From an uncultured Pelagibacteraceae bacterium (GTDB taxonomy: Bacteria > Pseudomonadota > Alphaproteobacteria > Pelagibacterales > Pelagibacteraceae), in NCBI GenBank assembly GCA_902590535.1, contig CACIXF010000007.1, positions 1 through 46,899 on the forward strand: 46,899 bases of DNA, given 5' to 3'. The notes beneath the pieces are model-generated. The model saw nothing but the letters and a program-made list of their open reading frames with translations. It was not told the DNA's origin and did no database searches. A program made the translations under genes and the position numbers. Below, piece by piece: positions 44,978-46,899 of this stretch (positions within the stretch are counted from its first letter, which is position 1; the number at the start of each line of letters is the position of its first letter).

Positions 44978-46090
44978 ATGGCATTAAAAAAATTTGCCTT
45001 TCACGTTTTAAAAAAAAATAAATTTGCAAGAAGTGGTTTAATCGAAACACATCGTGGAAATATAAAAACACCTGCTTTTATGCCTGTAGGAACACAGGCT
45101 ACAGTAAAGGCTTGTACTATTGATGATATAAAAAAAACTGGTTCAGAAATTATACTTTCGAATACTTATCATTTGATGATTCGTCCAGGCGTTGAAAGAA
45201 TTCAATCTGCTGGAGGGCTTCATAATTTTATGAATTGTGATCTACCTATACTGACTGACTCTGGCGGTTTTCAAGTTATGTCTCTATCAAAATTAAATAA
45301 GATTGATAGAGAGAAGGGTGCAATTTTTAATTCTCATGTTGACGGAAAAAAATTTTATCTAAGTCCTGAGGAAAGCATTAGAATACAATTGGGCTTAAAT
45401 TCAGATATAGTTATGATAATGGATGAGTGTCCAAAGAAAACTAATGATTACGAAGTTATAGAAAAATCAATGGATCTTTCACTTCATTGGGCTGAAAGAT
45501 CTAAAATAGCTTTTGGTAATAATCCTCATAAAGGTTTGTTTGGTATTATTCAAGGAGGTCTTTTTAAAGATTTAAGATTAAAATCAATGAAAGAATTAAT
45601 TAAAATTGGTTTTGATGGGTATGCAGTAGGTGGATTAGCAGTAGGAGAGACACAAAATGAAATGTTTAATGTTTTAGATGATATAAAAGAATATTTGCCC
45701 ATTGAAAAGCCACACTATTTAATGGGTGTTGGGACACCATCTGATATTTTAGGTGCTGTAAAAAGAGGTATAGATATGTTTGATTGTGTTTTGCCAACCA
45801 GATCAGGCCGAACAGGTTTAGCATTTACTTGGCAAGGAAGAATTAATATTAAAAATAACAAATATCAAAATGACAACGCTCCTTTAGATCCAGATTGTGA
45901 AAATCTTAATTTAAATAAATATTCAAAAAATTATTTGAATCACCTATTTAATACTAATGAAATTTTAGCTTCAATGTTGCTCACTTTACATAATATTAAT
46001 TTTTATCAAGAATTAATGGCCTTGATCAGAAAAAATATTAATGACGGCACTTTTGATCAATTTCACGATAAATACATTGATAAGTTGTAG
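44978..46090 (+). CDS. tgt: Queuine tRNA-ribosyltransferase with incomplete zinc site
   Basis: 370 residues, TIM-barrel Tgt that exchanges the anticodon guanine for preQ1 in tRNAs with GUN anticodons. The active-site stretches TDSGGFQVMSL and GIDMFDCVLPTRSGRTG hold the two catalytic aspartates. The zinc site is unusual: the usual CXCXXC cluster reads CENLNL (residues 307-312). Only Cys307 and His338 (TLHNINFY) of four ligands remain; Asn309 and Leu312 replace the other two. The rest aligns well with E. coli Tgt up to the C-terminus. It may still bind metal weakly, or be metal-free. It follows ppi by 8 bases; queA is not adjacent. tRNA-Asn(GTT) in this window is a potential substrate. Confidence 0.93.
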   Translation: MALKKFAFHVLKKNKFARSGLIETHRGNIKTPAFMPVGTQATVKACTIDDIKKTGSEIILSNTYHLMIRPGVERIQSAGGLHNFMNCDLPILTDSGGFQVMSLSKLNKIDREKGAIFNSHVDGKKFYLSPEESIRIQLGLNSDIVMIMDECPKKTNDYEVIEKSMDLSLHWAERSKIAFGNNPHKGLFGIIQGGLFKDLRLKSMKELIKIGFDGYAVGGLAVGETQNEMFNVLDDIKEYLPIEKPHYLMGVGTPSDILGAVKRGIDMFDCVLPTRSGRTGLAFTWQGRINIKNNKYQNDNAPLDPDCENLNLNKYSKNYLNHLFNTNEILASMLLTLHNINFYQELMALIRKNINDGTFDQFHDKYIDKL

Positions 46091-46151
46091 AACGTGACGA
46101 GATTTAAGTTAAAATTGACATTTGAAAAAAAATAATAATTCTGTATATAAC

Positions 46152-46172
46152 AATTATTCAATTTGAATAATT
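46152..46172. repeat. 10-bp inverted repeat between tgt and tRNA-Lys
   Basis: AATTATTCAA (46152-46161), centre T, TTGAATAATT (46163-46172), perfect arms, ending 3 bases before the tRNA. It might terminate the ssb-tgt transcript or shape the start of the tRNA precursor. No T run follows; the next bases are TGGG. Confidence 0.4.
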
Positions 46173-46175
46173 TGG

Positions 46176-46251
<76 letters not shown>

Positions 46252-46260
46252 CTTATTCAA

Positions 46261-46899
46261 TCAACTTAACTTAATTGGTGGATAGTCTAAAATTACCTCG
46301 TTCATCCATTCATTTAACTGCTTAATACGTGTATCAGAAGAAGGATGAGTGCTCATAAATTGTGGTGGTTCTTTCCCTTTATTAAATTCTTTCATTCTTT
46401 CCCAAATTTTTACTGTTTCTCTAATATCATAGCCAGAAAGTGATGAAAAAATCATACCAAGATAGTCAGCTTCACTTTCTTGTTTTCTATTAAAAGGATT
46501 CATTATTCCAAGTTGAGCTAGCAAACCAACAGTATCCATTCCTGTTGTTCTGTTAATATCTGATAGTACACCACCACTCGCTATATCAATTATTCTTGCC
46601 CCTGTATTTAGCAATACACCTCGACTTGCTCTTTCAACAGAGTGTTTCGCAACTGCATGAGCTACCTCATGACCCATAACTGCAGCTAAACCATTTGTAT
46701 TTTTGGTAACATCGAGAATACCTGTATAAACAGCAATTTTACCACCAGGCATACACCAAGCATTTCTTACTTTTTTGTTATCAATTAAAATATATTCCCA
46801 ATCAAAATTTACAGTTGGATCATTTAAATTAGCTCTATAAAAATATTCACTTATCGAGTCTTCCATTCTTTTTCCAATTTCTTTTATTTCTGAAGAAGA
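46261..46899 (-). CDS. M48-family zinc metalloprotease, 5' truncated
   Basis: The gene runs off the right edge: the frame stays open upstream of the Met at 46866 (SSSEIKEIGKR precedes it), so the true N-terminus is outside. The visible 212 residues contain the zinc motif HEVAH (MGHEVAHAVAKHS), the third ligand in ESEADYLG, and the late STHPSSDTRIKQLNEWM typical of the BepA/LoiP-like M48 group, which act in the periplasm on outer-membrane proteins. The lipobox or signal peptide cannot be seen. It is convergent with tRNA-Lys, with 9 bases between them. Specific role unknown. Confidence 0.9.
   Translation of the reverse strand, partial: SSSEIKEIGKRMEDSISEYFYRANLNDPTVNFDWEYILIDNKKVRNAWCMPGGKIAVYTGILDVTKNTNGLAAVMGHEVAHAVAKHSVERASRGVLLNTGARIIDIASGGVLSDINRTTGMDTVGLLAQLGIMNPFNRKQESEADYLGMIFSSLSGYDIRETVKIWERMKEFNKGKEPPQFMSTHPSSDTRIKQLNEWMNEVILDYPPIKLS

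Overview
The window is a gene-dense, strongly AT-rich stretch of a bacterial chromosome. Gene content, very short intergenic gaps, many TAATG or ATGA stop/start overlaps and proteins rich in Lys, Asn and Ile all point to an alphaproteobacterium of the SAR11 clade (Candidatus Pelagibacter or a close relative). Order typical of Alphaproteobacteria includes ntrYX-trkA, erpA-xthA divergent from dgt-argS, nagZ-scpAB-tatABC-serS, yajC-secDF, uvrA divergent from ssb, and gyrA-coaD-ppi-tgt. I see no insertion sequence, phage gene, CRISPR array or origin. The name SAR11 is an inference, since no rRNA is present.

Layout. 1-4402: end of the sensor kinase NtrY, a degenerate NtrX regulator, and the TrkA/TrkH potassium system. 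4431-9119: tRNA-Arg, then the general L-amino-acid ABC transporter aapJQMP, with a strong intrinsic terminator between the binding-protein gene and the permease genes. 9310-9944: a small XRE-type regulator and, on the opposite strand, tRNA-Cys and tRNA-Asn. 10069-15619: valS, ilvD and manC, linked by 1-base overlaps. 15644-18164 (minus): a PiT-like permease behind a 250-base leader, then a compact arsenic-type operon (small membrane protein, ArsC, AqpS-like channel) with no arsR. 18239-19120 (minus): an orphan PhyH-family dioxygenase. 19196-23334: a zinc regulon, with znuA facing znuC-znuB-zur across two Zur-type boxes, and an LDH2-family dehydrogenase coupled to zur. 23326-37290: erpA-xthA (minus), then dgt-argS-(relic)-nagZ-scpAB-tatABC-serS-yajC-secDF and acetoacetyl-CoA synthetase. 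37295-40799 (minus): a membrane protein resembling the urate-oxidase N-terminal domain, and uvrA. 40888-46251: ssb-gyrA-coaD-ppi-tgt and tRNA-Lys. 46261-46899 (minus): a 5'-truncated M48 peptidase.

How the genes fit together. Most of the window is housekeeping: translation, DNA topology and repair, protein export, cofactor synthesis. The accessory themes are nutrient and metal handling: K+ uptake next to a nitrogen-type two-component system, amino-acid uptake, zinc uptake under Zur, and arsenate reduction with arsenite efflux beside a phosphate-type permease. The points most worth a second look are: a Tgt that has lost two of four zinc ligands where queA is also missing; an NtrX lacking both the sigma54-contact loop and the Walker B glutamate; an 11-bp inverted repeat joining the -10 region and ribosome-binding site of the arsenic-type operon; the structured-looking leader of the PiT-like gene; and a highly repetitive His/Asp zinc loop in ZnuA. 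No stretch over 300 bases lacks a gene; the longest gap, 16610-16868, is described below.
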